64,000 bases of DNA from Pseudomonas saliphila (lineage in GTDB: Bacteria; Pseudomonadota; Gammaproteobacteria; Pseudomonadales; Pseudomonadaceae). This document shows, piece after piece, positions 1-9,672 of the stretch. Numbering within the stretch: the first letter of the stretch is position 1; each line of letters opens with the position of its first letter. The notes below the pieces were generated by a model that was not told the origin of the DNA, made no database searches, and worked only from the letters and a program-made list of their open reading frames with translations. A program made the position numbers and the translations under genes. The stretch covers positions 57,632 to 121,631 of the forward strand of contig NZ_VTVA01000014.1 in assembly GCF_008638345.1 (NCBI RefSeq). The letters are read 5' to 3'.

Positions 1-2
1 AG

Positions 3-197
3 TTAGTGCTAGAAATCAAAGCAGATTCATCGAAATTCAATCAAGGAATATCCGATTGCGAGTTTGCGGTTGGACTACTTCGAGAACGACGCTCCGCCCT
101 GATCTCCGCCGCCGTCACCGGCAAAATCGACGTACGCGACTGGCATCCACCCGCCGGCTCGCAAGCCCCCGTACAAGAATTGGAAGAGGCCGTATAA
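3..197 (+). CDS. hsdS: Type I restriction-modification specificity subunit HsdS, C-terminal end (partial)
   Basis: Only the last 65 or so codons are in the window; the frame is open to the left edge, so the apparent GTG at position 6 is probably an internal valine. The segment [19 protein letters not shown] is the typical closing helix of HsdS proteins, which forms the second conserved coiled coil contacting HsdM. HsdS reads the bipartite DNA target for both methylation and restriction. The stop codon (195-197) is followed directly by the hsdR ATG at 198, so the two genes are in one operon, presumably with hsdM further left. The target specificity cannot be inferred because the recognition domains lie outside the window. 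Confidence 0.85.
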   Translation, partial: LVLEIKADSSKFNQGISDCEFAVGLLRERRSALISAAVTGKIDVRDWHPPAGSQAPVQELEEAV

Positions 198-3100
198 ATG
201 GCGGACAGCAAGGAAGCTCAGTTTCAGCAGGACATCATCACTGCAATGACCGCCCAGGGCTGGCTTACCGGCCCGGCCAACGGCTACGACCGGCGCACGG
301 CACTCTACACCGAGGATCTGCTTGGCTACTTCAAACAAGCCTGGCCGGAGCGTTGGGACAAGTTCCGCAAGTCCAACCCCAAAGACCCAGAGACGGTTCT
401 GATCAAGAAGGTGGTACGCGAGCTGGAGCAAAGCGGCACGCTGGATGTACTGCGCCATGGCTTCAAGGTGCCGGGGGTCAAGATCGACCTGTGCAGTTTC
501 AAGCCGGATCACGGCATGAACCCCGATACCCTCGCCCGCTATCAGGCCAACCGCCTGCGGGTTGTGCCGGAAGTGTCCTACTCGCCCCACGCCAGCGAAA
601 AAGGCTCGGCCACAGGCTACAACCCCAGGCTGGATCTGGTGCTGTTCGTCAACGGCATCCCGGTCGCAACGCTGGAGCTGAAAAGCGAATTCAAGCAATC
701 GGTGGAAAACGCCAAACGCCAGTACCGCTACGATCGCCCACCGATGGACCCGGTAACACGCAAACCTGAGCCGCTGCTGACCTTCAAGCGCGGCGCGCTG
801 GTGCACTTTGCCGTGGGCCAGAGCGAGGTGGCCATGACCACCAGGCTGGTCGGCAAGGACACCTTCTTCCTGCCCTTCAACCAGGGCACCGAGGAAGGCG
901 GCGCCGGCAATCCGATGCCGGTGGACGAGAGCCAGTACGCGACGGGGTATCTGTGGAACAGGCTCTTTCAGCCAGACGCCTGGCTCAAGGTGCTGGGCCG
1001 CTTTCTGCATCTGGAAAAGCAGACCAGCGAGGGCTTCGATGGCAAGCCGGTCACCAAGGAAACGTTGATCTTCCCGCGTTTTCAGCAGTGGGACGTGGTC
1101 AATAAACTGATCGAGACGACCCACATCGAAGGGCCGGGGCAGCGTTACCTGATCCAGCACAGCGCCGGCTCGGGCAAGTCGAATTCCATCGCCTGGACGG
1201 CCCATCAACTGGCCGCCATGTATGATGCGCAGGGCAACAAACTGTTCAATTCGGTCATTGTAATTACCGACCGCACGGTTCTCGATAAGCAGCTGCAGGA
1301 CACTATCTACCAGTTCGAGCATGCCCAGGGCGTGGTGCAGCCAATTACCCGCGATGCGGGCAACAAGAGCAAATCCGAGCAACTGGCCGAGGCACTGCTA
1401 GAGCAAACCCGCATCATCATTGTCACCATCCAAACCTTTCCGGCACTATTCGCTGCGTTGGACAAACACCCCAAGCTCGCCGCCGGGCGTTACGCGGTGA
1501 TCGCCGACGAGGCGCACTCCTCCCAGACCGGTTCCTCCGCCAGCAAGCTCAAGCAGATACTCGGCAGCGATACGCCGGAAACTGACGACGAGGAGGTATC
1601 GCTCAGCGCCGAGGAGCTGCTCGATGCGGCCGTTGCGGCACGCGGCCCGAATGAGCGCATCAGCTACTACGCTTTTACCGCCACGCCCAAGGCCAAGACG
1701 CTGGAGCTGTTCGGCCGGCCACCCGATCCGACATCGCCGCCCAGCGCGGACAACAAGCCAGAACCCTTTCACCTGTACTCCATGCGCCAGGCCATCGAGG
1801 AGAAATTCATTCTCGATGTGCTGCGCAACTACACCACCTACAGCACCGCCTGGAAGATCGCCCACCCCGACGCCGATGACGAAGAGGTCGACAGCAAGAA
1901 GGCCCGCATGAAACTGGCGCGCTGGGTGCGCCTGCATCCTTACAACATCAGCCAGAAGGTCGAGGTCATCGTCGAGCATTTCCGCGCCAACATTGCGCAC
2001 CTGCTTGGCGGTCAGGCGAAGGCCATGGTTGTAACCAGCAGTCGCCAGGAAGCCGTGCGGTATCAAATGGCAATGAAGGCCTACGTCACGCAGCAGGGTT
2101 ATAAGGACGTGCACCCCTTGGTGGCATTCTCCGGCAGCGTGCTCCCCGACGAGGTGATCCCGACGGAAGTGACGGAGAACAGTAGCCTGCTCAACACTGG
2201 TCTGAACAACCGCGACCTGGCTGAAGCCTTCGATACCCAGGACTTCAACGTAATGATCGCCGCCAACAAGTATCAGACCGGCTTTGATCAACCCAAGCTC
2301 TGCGCCATGTACGTGGACAAGAAACTGCAGGGCGTGGATTGCGTGCAGACCCTGTCTCGCCTGAACCGGACCTTCGGCGACAGCAAGCAGACGTTCATCC
2401 TGGACTTCTTCAACGACGCGAAGGACATCCTCGAAGCCTTTCTGCCCTACTACGCCAAGGCCGAACTCAACGACGTGACCGATCCGCAGATTCTCTACGA
2501 TCTGCAGAAAAAACTGGATGACGAGTGCATCTATTACCGCGCCGAGGTCGAAGCCTTCGCGCTGGCCTTCTTCAACCCCAAGGCGGCCGCGTCCAAGTTG
2601 ATTTTTCACTGCTACTTAGCCAAGGACCGCTTCGCCAAGCGCTACAAGTTCAATCAGGAGGCGCGTCAGGACGCGCTGGCGTACAAGCGCAACGCAGAGG
2701 CAAACGGCGACAGTGATGGCCTGAAGAAAGCCGAGCACGACCTGAAGGCAGCGGGTGAACAGCTCGACCAGTTGACGCTGTTTCGCAAGAACCTGCAGAG
2801 CTTCGTGCGGCTGTATGAATTCCTGTCGCAAATCGTCCCCTACGAAGACCGTGATCTGGAAGCGCTATGCGTATTCGCGCGCGGCCTGTATCCGCTGCTG
2901 AGCGTCGATCAGCTTGAGCGTGAAGATGTGGACGTAGGTGAACTCCAGTTAACGCATTACCGCCTGGCAAAGCAGGCAGAGCATCAACTGCGACTGGATG
3001 AAGAACACGGCGAATGGGGCCTGGACCCGGCCACCGCGATAGGCTCGGGCAAGCCACATGACCCGGAGAAAAAGCGCCTGTCAGAAATTATCGATGCCTT

Positions 3101-3401
3101 GAACGACCTGTTCGGCGCCGAAGTCAGCGATGACGATCAGCTGCAGTTCCTCACCGGCATCGCCCAGCGCATAAGTCGGCAGGACGACGTCATGGCTCAG
3201 CTGGACAACCACAGCAATGAGCAAGTCATGCACGGGCTCTTTCCCAAGCGCGTCGTGGACACCGTGCTGGACGCCATGACCGACCATGAAAAGCTGTCAC
3301 TGGACGTGCTGGACAACGAGATCAGCGGCCGCAAGTTTGCGTTGCTGGTGTTGAAGATGCTCAAGACCTTGTCTGCAAGCGCTGGGGGGCAACGGGTGTA
3401 G
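198..3401 (+). CDS. hsdR: Type I restriction endonuclease R subunit HsdR
   Basis: This 1067-aa protein is the DNA-translocating and cleaving subunit of a type I restriction enzyme. The N-terminal nuclease has a PD-(D/E)xK core: Asp146 in the segment NPRLDLVLF and Glu160-x-Lys162 in LELK. The superfamily 2 motor follows with Walker A SAGSGKS (Lys327), the DEAH box at 437-440 and motif III (TATPK near residue 493). The later motifs ANKYQTGFDQP and QTLSRLNR correspond to helicase motifs V and VI. The C-terminal third is helical, as expected for the HsdM-docking region. The frame is intact with all motifs present, so the gene is probably active. It starts immediately after hsdS. Phage defence is the family role; which HsdR subtype it belongs to was not determined. 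Confidence 0.95.
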   Translation: MADSKEAQFQQDIITAMTAQGWLTGPANGYDRRTALYTEDLLGYFKQAWPERWDKFRKSNPKDPETVLIKKVVRELEQSGTLDVLRHGFKVPGVKIDLCSFKPDHGMNPDTLARYQANRLRVVPEVSYSPHASEKGSATGYNPRLDLVLFVNGIPVATLELKSEFKQSVENAKRQYRYDRPPMDPVTRKPEPLLTFKRGALVHFAVGQSEVAMTTRLVGKDTFFLPFNQGTEEGGAGNPMPVDESQYATGYLWNRLFQPDAWLKVLGRFLHLEKQTSEGFDGKPVTKETLIFPRFQQWDVVNKLIETTHIEGPGQRYLIQHSAGSGKSNSIAWTAHQLAAMYDAQGNKLFNSVIVITDRTVLDKQLQDTIYQFEHAQGVVQPITRDAGNKSKSEQLAEALLEQTRIIIVTIQTFPALFAALDKHPKLAAGRYAVIADEAHSSQTGSSASKLKQILGSDTPETDDEEVSLSAEELLDAAVAARGPNERISYYAFTATPKAKTLELFGRPPDPTSPPSADNKPEPFHLYSMRQAIEEKFILDVLRNYTTYSTAWKIAHPDADDEEVDSKKARMKLARWVRLHPYNISQKVEVIVEHFRANIAHLLGGQAKAMVVTSSRQEAVRYQMAMKAYVTQQGYKDVHPLVAFSGSVLPDEVIPTEVTENSSLLNTGLNNRDLAEAFDTQDFNVMIAANKYQTGFDQPKLCAMYVDKKLQGVDCVQTLSRLNRTFGDSKQTFILDFFNDAKDILEAFLPYYAKAELNDVTDPQILYDLQKKLDDECIYYRAEVEAFALAFFNPKAAASKLIFHCYLAKDRFAKRYKFNQEARQDALAYKRNAEANGDSDGLKKAEHDLKAAGEQLDQLTLFRKNLQSFVRLYEFLSQIVPYEDRDLEALCVFARGLYPLLSVDQLEREDVDVGELQLTHYRLAKQAEHQLRLDEEHGEWGLDPATAIGSGKPHDPEKKRLSEIIDALNDLFGAEVSDDDQLQFLTGIAQRISRQDDVMAQLDNHSNEQVMHGLFPKRVVDTVLDAMTDHEKLSLDVLDNEISGRKFALLVLKMLKTLSASAGGQRV

Positions 3402-3644
3402 TGATGACGGGCGTAAGGCTCTGGATCACCGCCTGCCCCGCTTTCCCGGCTAGGGCGCTTCAATGTTAAACTGCGCCGGTTGACCGGTCGCAGGTGACCG
3501 CGCCAACCCATGCTGGGTCGTTCAGTTAGGGGGTTCCAGCCAACTTTAATCGACAGCGCATTATGCGGCGCCGTCCGGGCAATCATTTTTCCTCTGCCCG
3601 GGCTTGTCCGGAACATTGCGTTGCCTTGAGTTTGCGTACATCAA

Positions 3645-6600
3645 ATGCATAGAAAAAACGCGGGTGCGAGTACCAAGGGCACACTTGGCCTCGACCCGAA
3701 AGTTGCTGCCAGTCTGGCGGCCGCCTTTGTATTCTTCGTTTTGAGCACAGCAGTTGCGATCTACACCACGCACCTTCTCGAATCGAGCAACGAGAAGGTG
3801 TTGCAGACACATAAGGTCATTGTCGCCATTGATCGTTTATTGGCGGATGTCCAAGATGCCGAAACGGGCCAGCGGGGATTCCTGCTCACCGGTGATGCGC
3901 GTTACCTCGAGCCCTATAACCGATCCGTTTCTCAGCTAAAAGCCCGGATGCAGGCGGTCGAGGACCTGATCGCGCAGAACGACGCGCAGCGCTGGCGTTT
4001 TGACGAACTGCAGGGGTACATCACCACCCGGTTCCAGGAGCTGGAACTCATATTGGGCATCTATCGGCGCGAAGGCCAGGAGGCAGCGATTGCCGGCGCG
4101 AATCTGGAGCGCGGCAAGGCAGAAATGGAGGCGATCCGCCAGGCAATTTCCGAGCTGGGCGAAGAGGAACGCGCATTGCGAGCACAGCGGGTGGACGCGA
4201 TGAACAAGGCCTATACGGTCACGTTCATTACCAGCGCGCTGTCCGGCTCGCTCGGCATAATCCTGACGCTCGTCCTCGCTGTCCTGATACGCAGAGCCAC
4301 TTTGGCGCGTCGTCGGGAGCAGTGGCTGCAGAACGCCCAGGTGGGTCTTGCGTCGGTGGTGATGGGCGAGCAGTCAACAAAGGAGTTGGGCCAGAACATC
4401 CTTCGTTTTCTTACCAATCATCTCGGTGCCGTGGCGGGTGCCATTTATTCACTGGACAACGGCCGGTACTCGCTGCTGGCCCGTTACGGCGTGCCCGAAA
4501 ACGGCACTCTTCCAGCGCATTTCGAGGGCAATGACAGTCTGTTTGCCCATGTACTGGAAGACCAGCGACCCATTACCGTCGGCGAACTCCCTGAAGGTTA
4601 CATCAGTTTCGGTTCCAGTCTGGGCCAGCAGACCCCGCGCTTCCTCGCGTTGGGTCCCGCGACGGTGGATGGCGAAATCAAAGCGCTGTTCGAGCTCGGG
4701 TTCCTTAATCCGGTAGGCGATAATGTGCTCTCTCTGCTGGAGGAATCATCCGGGACCATCGCCGCGGCGATCAGATCAGCCGAATTCCGCGCCCGACTCC
4801 AGTCACTGCTTGCCGAAACGCAGCGCCAGGCTGAAGAGATGCAGGTTCAAAGCGAAGAACTGCGGGTGTCCAACGAGGAGATGGAAGAGCAAGGCCGGGC
4901 TTTGAAGGAGTCCCAGGCGCGGCTGGAGCAACAGCAGGTCGAGCTGGAACAGACCAACGCGCAGCTGGAAGAACAGACGCAGGAGCTGGAAGGCCAGCGC
5001 GATGAGCTGGAAAAAGCCAACGTGGCGATTCAGCTGAAGGCGCAGGAGGTCGAACAGGCAAGCCGCTACAAGTCCGATTTTCTGGCCAATATGTCCCATG
5101 AACTGCGCACGCCGCTCAACTCTTCGCTGATTCTTGCCAAGTTGCTTGCCGACAATGCAGAAGAAAACCTCACGCCCGATCAGGTGAAATACGCCCAGAC
5201 CATTCAATCCTCGGGCAACGACCTGCTAAACATCATCAACGACATTCTGGATCTGTCGAAAATCGAGGCAGGCCATGTGGATGTTCGGCCCGAGCCGGTA
5301 TCGATCGAGCGCATGCTCAATTCCCTTCACCATCTTTTCGATCCGCTAGCCAACGACAAGGGGCTCGCATTTTCAGTGGAGCTCTCACCCGATGCCCCGC
5401 CCGCCATCGAAACCGACCCGCAGCGACTGGAACAGGTGCTCAAGAATCTGATCGCCAATGCGATCAAGTTCACCAACAAAGGCAGCGTAACCTTGACCCT
5501 GCGCGCGCTGAGCGACGATCAGATCGCCATTTCGGTAACCGACACCGGCATCGGCATTGCACCCGATCAGCAGGCGCGTATCTTCGAGGCCTTTCATCAG
5601 GCTGACAGCACCATCAGTCGCAGGTTTGGTGGCACCGGCCTGGGTCTGTCAATTTCCCGCGAAGTCGTCAGGCTGCTGGGCGGCACCCTTCAACTGAAAA
5701 GTCGCCCAGGATCGGGCAGCACCTTCACCGTGGTCATACCGCAGCGGTACCACGGCGCTGCCGTCAGCATGCGGGCGCCAGAAGCTCAGACCTCGCAGGT
5801 TGAACCCGGCTTTGCGATGCGGCCTGCCACACTGCCGTCGCGGCCGCAGCTGCAGAGCACAGGTGTGGTCGAAGATGATCGCATGAAGGGTGATGAAGCA
5901 GCCCGCAGGCTTTTGATCATCGAGGATGACCGAACCTTCGCACTGATCCTGCGCGACCTGGCGCGCGAGTCGAACTTCCTGGCACTGGTTGCCGAAACGG
6001 CGCACGAAGCGCTGGAGCTTGCGCGCCAGTTTCTGCCAAGCGCTATCGTACTGGACGTGGGATTGCCCGATCAGTCTGGTCTGTCCGTCCTCGATCGGCT
6101 CAAGCGCGACGTACGTACCCGCCACATTCCGGTGCATATCATCTCGGCCGACGACTATTCGGAACGCGCTCTGTCCCTGGGCGCTATCGGCTATGCGCTC
6201 AAGCCGGTACAACGCGAGCAACTGGTTGGAATGCTGCAAGCGCTCGAAGCGAAGATTTCGCAGAACCTGCGGCGCGTGCTGATCGTCGAGGATAATCAGG
6301 TGCAGCGTGAAGCAGTAAGCGAGCTGATCAGCTCGCACGACGTCGAAACGGTCGGCGCTGGCACCGCTGCCGAGTGCCTGGCGCTGCTCAAAGAGCAGAC
6401 GTTCGACTGCATGGTGCTCGACCTGTCGCTACCGGACGCCTCCGGGTTCGACCTGCTGGAGACCATAAGCCAGGACGCCGCACACTCCTTCCCGCCGGTC
6501 ATCGTTTACACCGGGCGCGTACTCACTCGCGAGGAAGAACAGACGCTGCGCAGCTATTCCAAGTCGATCATCATCAAGGGTGCGAAATCGCCAGAGCGGC

Positions 6601-7088
6601 TTTTGGACGAGGTATCGCTATTCCTGCATCAGGTGGTCTCGGAACTGCCGGACGAACAACAGAGAATGATTCGCAAGGCTCGCAACCGTGATGCGCTGCT
6701 GGAAGGCAAGCGCATCCTGATCGTGGAAGACGATGTGCGCAACGTCTACGCGCTGACCAACATCCTCGAACCCCGCGGGGCATTGATCGAGATCGCGCGT
6801 AATGGCGAAGAGGCGCTGCAGAAACTGGATCAGTCACTCAGCCAGCCGGAGCGTCACATCGATCTGGTGCTGATGGACATCATGATGCCAGTCATGGACG
6901 GCCTGACCGCGACTCGCCATATCCGCAAGAATCCGAACTGGAAGAAACTGCCTGTCATCGCGCTGACCGCGAAGGCCATGCCGGACGATCAACAGCGCTG
7001 CATCGAAGCGGGAGCCAACGATTACATGGCCAAACCGCTGGACGTAGAGAAGTTGCTGTCGCTGGTCCGGGTGTGGATGCCGCAATAA
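3645..7088 (+). CDS. CHASE3-GAF hybrid sensor histidine kinase with three C-terminal receiver domains
   Basis: The 1147-aa membrane protein begins with a transmembrane helix (about 22-45). A periplasmic CHASE3 sensor follows (about 46-185, with the [12 protein letters not shown] signature), then a second helix (about 195-217). Next come a GAF domain (about 235-375), a long Glu/Gln-rich coiled coil (about 383-475), a HisKA domain with phospho-acceptor His485 in MSHELRTPLN, and an ATPase domain (N box NLIANAIKFTN, G boxes DTGIGI and GGTGLGLS). Three receiver domains follow with phospho-acceptor Asp804, Asp926 and Asp1078. It is the first gene of a four-gene overlapping operon with cheR, cheB and a second kinase. 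There is no clear ribosome site before the ATG, so the exact start is less certain. The ligand is unknown. Confidence 0.9.
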   Translation: MHRKNAGASTKGTLGLDPKVAASLAAAFVFFVLSTAVAIYTTHLLESSNEKVLQTHKVIVAIDRLLADVQDAETGQRGFLLTGDARYLEPYNRSVSQLKARMQAVEDLIAQNDAQRWRFDELQGYITTRFQELELILGIYRREGQEAAIAGANLERGKAEMEAIRQAISELGEEERALRAQRVDAMNKAYTVTFITSALSGSLGIILTLVLAVLIRRATLARRREQWLQNAQVGLASVVMGEQSTKELGQNILRFLTNHLGAVAGAIYSLDNGRYSLLARYGVPENGTLPAHFEGNDSLFAHVLEDQRPITVGELPEGYISFGSSLGQQTPRFLALGPATVDGEIKALFELGFLNPVGDNVLSLLEESSGTIAAAIRSAEFRARLQSLLAETQRQAEEMQVQSEELRVSNEEMEEQGRALKESQARLEQQQVELEQTNAQLEEQTQELEGQRDELEKANVAIQLKAQEVEQASRYKSDFLANMSHELRTPLNSSLILAKLLADNAEENLTPDQVKYAQTIQSSGNDLLNIINDILDLSKIEAGHVDVRPEPVSIERMLNSLHHLFDPLANDKGLAFSVELSPDAPPAIETDPQRLEQVLKNLIANAIKFTNKGSVTLTLRALSDDQIAISVTDTGIGIAPDQQARIFEAFHQADSTISRRFGGTGLGLSISREVVRLLGGTLQLKSRPGSGSTFTVVIPQRYHGAAVSMRAPEAQTSQVEPGFAMRPATLPSRPQLQSTGVVEDDRMKGDEAARRLLIIEDDRTFALILRDLARESNFLALVAETAHEALELARQFLPSAIVLDVGLPDQSGLSVLDRLKRDVRTRHIPVHIISADDYSERALSLGAIGYALKPVQREQLVGMLQALEAKISQNLRRVLIVEDNQVQREAVSELISSHDVETVGAGTAAECLALLKEQTFDCMVLDLSLPDASGFDLLETISQDAAHSFPPVIVYTGRVLTREEEQTLRSYSKSIIIKGAKSPERLLDEVSLFLHQVVSELPDEQQRMIRKARNRDALLEGKRILIVEDDVRNVYALTNILEPRGALIEIARNGEEALQKLDQSLSQPERHIDLVLMDIMMPVMDGLTATRHIRKNPNWKKLPVIALTAKAMPDDQQRCIEAGANDYMAKPLDVEKLLSLVRVWMPQ

Positions 7089-7918
7089 TGGAAACGTTCG
7101 AAAAGATCGAAGACATCGAGATCCGCCTGCTGCTCGAAGCGCTGTACCACCGGTACCACTACGATTTTCGCCATTACGCGATGGCGTCGATCAGACGACG
7201 CTTACGGCAAGCGAAAGACAATCTGGGTTTTGCCACCATTTCAGCCATGCAGGAGCGGGTGCTGCATGATCCGGACATGTTGCCGCAAATGCTTCGCTAC
7301 CTGACGGTCCAGGTCAGTGAAATGTTCCGGGATCCGAGCTACTTTCAGGCGATTCGGCAGGCGGTGATTCCGCACCTGCGCACCTACCCTTCCCTTAAGG
7401 TCTGGGTTGCAGGCTGCAGTACCGGCGAGGAGCTGTATTCGCTGGTTATCCTCTTCCGCGAAGAAGGTCTCGAAGAGCGTACGCTGTTCTACGCCACTGA
7501 TATCAACCCGGAGGCATTGCATCAGGCCGAAACCGGTATCTACGATGCAGAACGCGTGCGGCAGTTTTCGGAAAACTATCGCCAGGCCGGCGGTAAGACG
7601 TCGCTATCCGATTATTATCACAGCCAATACAACCGCTGCATTCTGGATAAGAGCCTGCGTCGGAACGTGGTTTTTTCCGATCACAGCCTGGTGACCGATC
7701 AGGTCTTCGGTGAGATGCATCTGATATCGTGCCGCAATGTGATGATCTATTTCGACCGCAATCTGCAGGATCGCGCAGTGGGCCTGTTCAAGGAATCGTT
7801 GTCGCGACAGGGGTTTCTCGGCCTCGGTTCCAAGGAAAATCTCAGGTTTTCGACGCACGCCCATGCCTTCCGCGACTTCGTGCGTACCGAGAAAATTTAT
7901 CAGAGGAATGATTCATGA
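7088..7918 (+). CDS. cheR: CheR-type protein-glutamate O-methyltransferase
   Basis: The 276-aa protein has the two CheR modules: a helical N-terminal domain (about 5-75) and a Rossmann methyltransferase (about 80-275). The SAM-binding motif VAGCSTGEE and the late motif ISCRNVMIYFD are both visible. The ATG at 7088 overlaps the preceding TAA (TAATG), which supports this start over an upstream in-frame ATG at 7073. In chemotaxis CheR methylates receptor glutamates using S-adenosylmethionine. There is no receptor or cheA/cheW in this operon, so the substrate here is probably something else, possibly one of the adjacent kinases; this is inference. Similar kinase-CheR-CheB clusters are known in Pseudomonas and other Proteobacteria. 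Confidence 0.9.
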   Translation: METFEKIEDIEIRLLLEALYHRYHYDFRHYAMASIRRRLRQAKDNLGFATISAMQERVLHDPDMLPQMLRYLTVQVSEMFRDPSYFQAIRQAVIPHLRTYPSLKVWVAGCSTGEELYSLVILFREEGLEERTLFYATDINPEALHQAETGIYDAERVRQFSENYRQAGGKTSLSDYYHSQYNRCILDKSLRRNVVFSDHSLVTDQVFGEMHLISCRNVMIYFDRNLQDRAVGLFKESLSRQGFLGLGSKENLRFSTHAHAFRDFVRTEKIYQRNDS

Positions 7919-8487
7919 CCGGAGTGTCGAGGGGAGCGGTAATCATTGGTGCATCAGCAGGCGCACTCGAAGCGCTGTCCGTCCTCCTGCCTCCGCTCCC
8001 TGCCACATTCCCCCTGCCGATCTTTGTGGTCGTGCACGTCCCTTCGGACCAGCCCAGCGTGCTCGCTGATATCTTTGACCCCAAATGCAAGCTGCACGCG
8101 ATCGAGGCGGAAGACAAGGAACCCATCGTTCCTGGCGTCATATACTTCGCCCCGCCGGACTACCACATGCTGCTCGAAGACAAACAGACCATAGCGCTCT
8201 CGAATGAGGAAGCGGTGCTGTTCTCGCGCCCATCAATTGATGTAACGCTGGAAAGCGCGGCCGATGTGTGGGGGGAGCAGTTGATCGGCATCATTCTGAC
8301 AGGCGCCAATCAGGATGGCGCCCGGGGGCTGCAGGCTATTTCCGCAGCGGGCGGCATGGCGATCGTGCAGAGCCCCGTGGGCGCCTATGCCAGCGCCATG
8401 CCCGAAGCTGCCATCGCCGCCTGCCCACAGGCGCAGGTCATGTCGCTCAATGATATTTCCACTTACTTGTCGAGTATCTCCGGATGA
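7915..8487 (+). CDS. cheB: Stand-alone CheB methylesterase domain protein
   Basis: At 190 aa this is only the catalytic domain of CheB; the usual N-terminal receiver domain is absent. The expected catalytic triad can be placed: Ser14 in IGASAG, His41 in VVVHVP and Asp134 in TGANQDGA. CheB removes methyl groups from, or deamidates, receptor glutamate/glutamine residues and opposes CheR. The ATG overlaps the cheR stop (ATGA), and the next gene again overlaps (ATGA), indicating translational coupling. Without its own receiver domain, activity might be controlled by the neighbouring receiver-bearing kinases; that is inference. Confidence 0.9.
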   Translation: MTGVSRGAVIIGASAGALEALSVLLPPLPATFPLPIFVVVHVPSDQPSVLADIFDPKCKLHAIEAEDKEPIVPGVIYFAPPDYHMLLEDKQTIALSNEEAVLFSRPSIDVTLESAADVWGEQLIGIILTGANQDGARGLQAISAAGGMAIVQSPVGAYASAMPEAAIAACPQAQVMSLNDISTYLSSISG

Positions 8488-9656
8488 AGACACCCGTCAA
8501 ATTTCTCCTGGTCGATGATCTGCCAGAGAACCTGCTTTCTCTGGAGGCGCTTCTTCGTCGTGATGGGCTGATGCTGCTCATGGCAACGTCCGGTGACGAG
8601 GCGCTGGAGTTGCTGTTGGACCATGACGTGGCACTGGCACTGATCGATGTGCAAATGCCGGGGCTCAACGGTTTCGAGCTGGCCGAGCTGATGCGTGGCA
8701 ATGAGCGCACACGGCGGATCCCGATCATCTTCGTCACGGCAGGCACGCATAGCGCCGAACGCCGCTTTCAGGGTTACGAAGCCGGCGCAGTCGACTTCAT
8801 TCAGAAACCGATCGAGCCCGACATTCTGCGCAGCAAGACCGATGTCTTTTTCGAGCTGTTCCTCCAGCGGCAGTTGATTGCCGAGCAACGCGATCTGGTG
8901 CAGACACAGGCTGAGGCTCTGCTACGTTCGGACAAACGTAAGGATGAGTTTCTTGCGGTGCTGGCGCACGAACTACGCAATCCTCTGGCTGCACTTAACA
9001 GCGGGCTTGAACTGCTCGTGCGCAAACCGGATGAGCCGCAGGCTGGAAGAGTAAGGGCTCTGATGAAAGCGCAGATGTCGCATCTGGTTCGCCTGGTCGA
9101 CGATCTTCTGGACGCGTCGCGCGTGACGCAGGGCAAAATCGAACTTCGCGCAGCCGTGTGTGACTTGAGAGAGGCCGTGTGGGCGGCCGTCGATATGGCT
9201 AAGCCGGGGATCGAGGCGCAGGACCATACTCTTAGCGTGAATGTGCCCGACCACCCGGTCGAGCTGCTGGCCGATCAGGTTCGCATTACCCAATGCATCG
9301 CCAACCTGCTCAATAATGCGGCGAAATACACTCCCCGGGCCGGACGGATCGACGTCACGCTCGACAGTACGCCGACCACATCTCGCATTACTGTTACTGA
9401 TAATGGATTGGGCCTGACGCTGGATGCGTCAGCGGCGATCTTCCGCATGTTCGAGCAGGTCGAAGACCATCTGCGGCATGCGCATGGCGGACTCGGGATT
9501 GGCCTGGCCCTGGTCAAGCAGCTGGTTGAACTGCACGGCGGGACCATAAGCGTTACGAGTGAAGGACCGAACCAAGGCAGTGCCTTCACGCTTGAACTGC
9601 CCAAGGTCGTCACTCGAAGCGCCGCGCCTATCAAGCCCGGCGCTGTGCATGGTTGA
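8484..9656 (+). CDS. Response regulator-histidine kinase hybrid (REC-HisKA-HATPase)
   Basis: This soluble 390-aa protein has an N-terminal receiver domain (about 5-125, phospho-acceptor Asp55 in LIDVQMPG, conserved Lys in FIQKPIEP). A short coiled coil leads to a HisKA domain with His162 in LAHELRNPLAALN, and a C-terminal ATPase domain carries LLNNAAKYTP, DNGLGL and GGLGIGLALV. It has no membrane helix. The start overlaps the cheB stop by four bases. A receiver at the front suggests that the kinase is itself controlled by phosphotransfer, plausibly from the first gene's kinase. The stop codon lies only 16 bp from the remnant tRNA-Sec sequence, so this gene marks the end of the left block. Confidence 0.9.
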   Translation: MKTPVKFLLVDDLPENLLSLEALLRRDGLMLLMATSGDEALELLLDHDVALALIDVQMPGLNGFELAELMRGNERTRRIPIIFVTAGTHSAERRFQGYEAGAVDFIQKPIEPDILRSKTDVFFELFLQRQLIAEQRDLVQTQAEALLRSDKRKDEFLAVLAHELRNPLAALNSGLELLVRKPDEPQAGRVRALMKAQMSHLVRLVDDLLDASRVTQGKIELRAAVCDLREAVWAAVDMAKPGIEAQDHTLSVNVPDHPVELLADQVRITQCIANLLNNAAKYTPRAGRIDVTLDSTPTTSRITVTDNGLGLTLDASAAIFRMFEQVEDHLRHAHGGLGIGLALVKQLVELHGGTISVTSEGPNQGSAFTLELPKVVTRSAAPIKPGAVHG

Positions 9657-9672
9657 GACGTTGCGCATGTTC

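Noticed and set aside
60..2720. Long minus-strand and alternative-frame open frames across hsdR
   Set aside because: They have no family motifs and lie opposite a complete HsdR with all motifs; high-GC shadow frames.
9600..9672. A complete tRNA-Sec with an unusual 3' half
   Set aside because: No sequence here pairs with the acceptor strand GGAAGAAC and no T-loop consensus is in place; the bases belong largely to the kinase 3' coding end.
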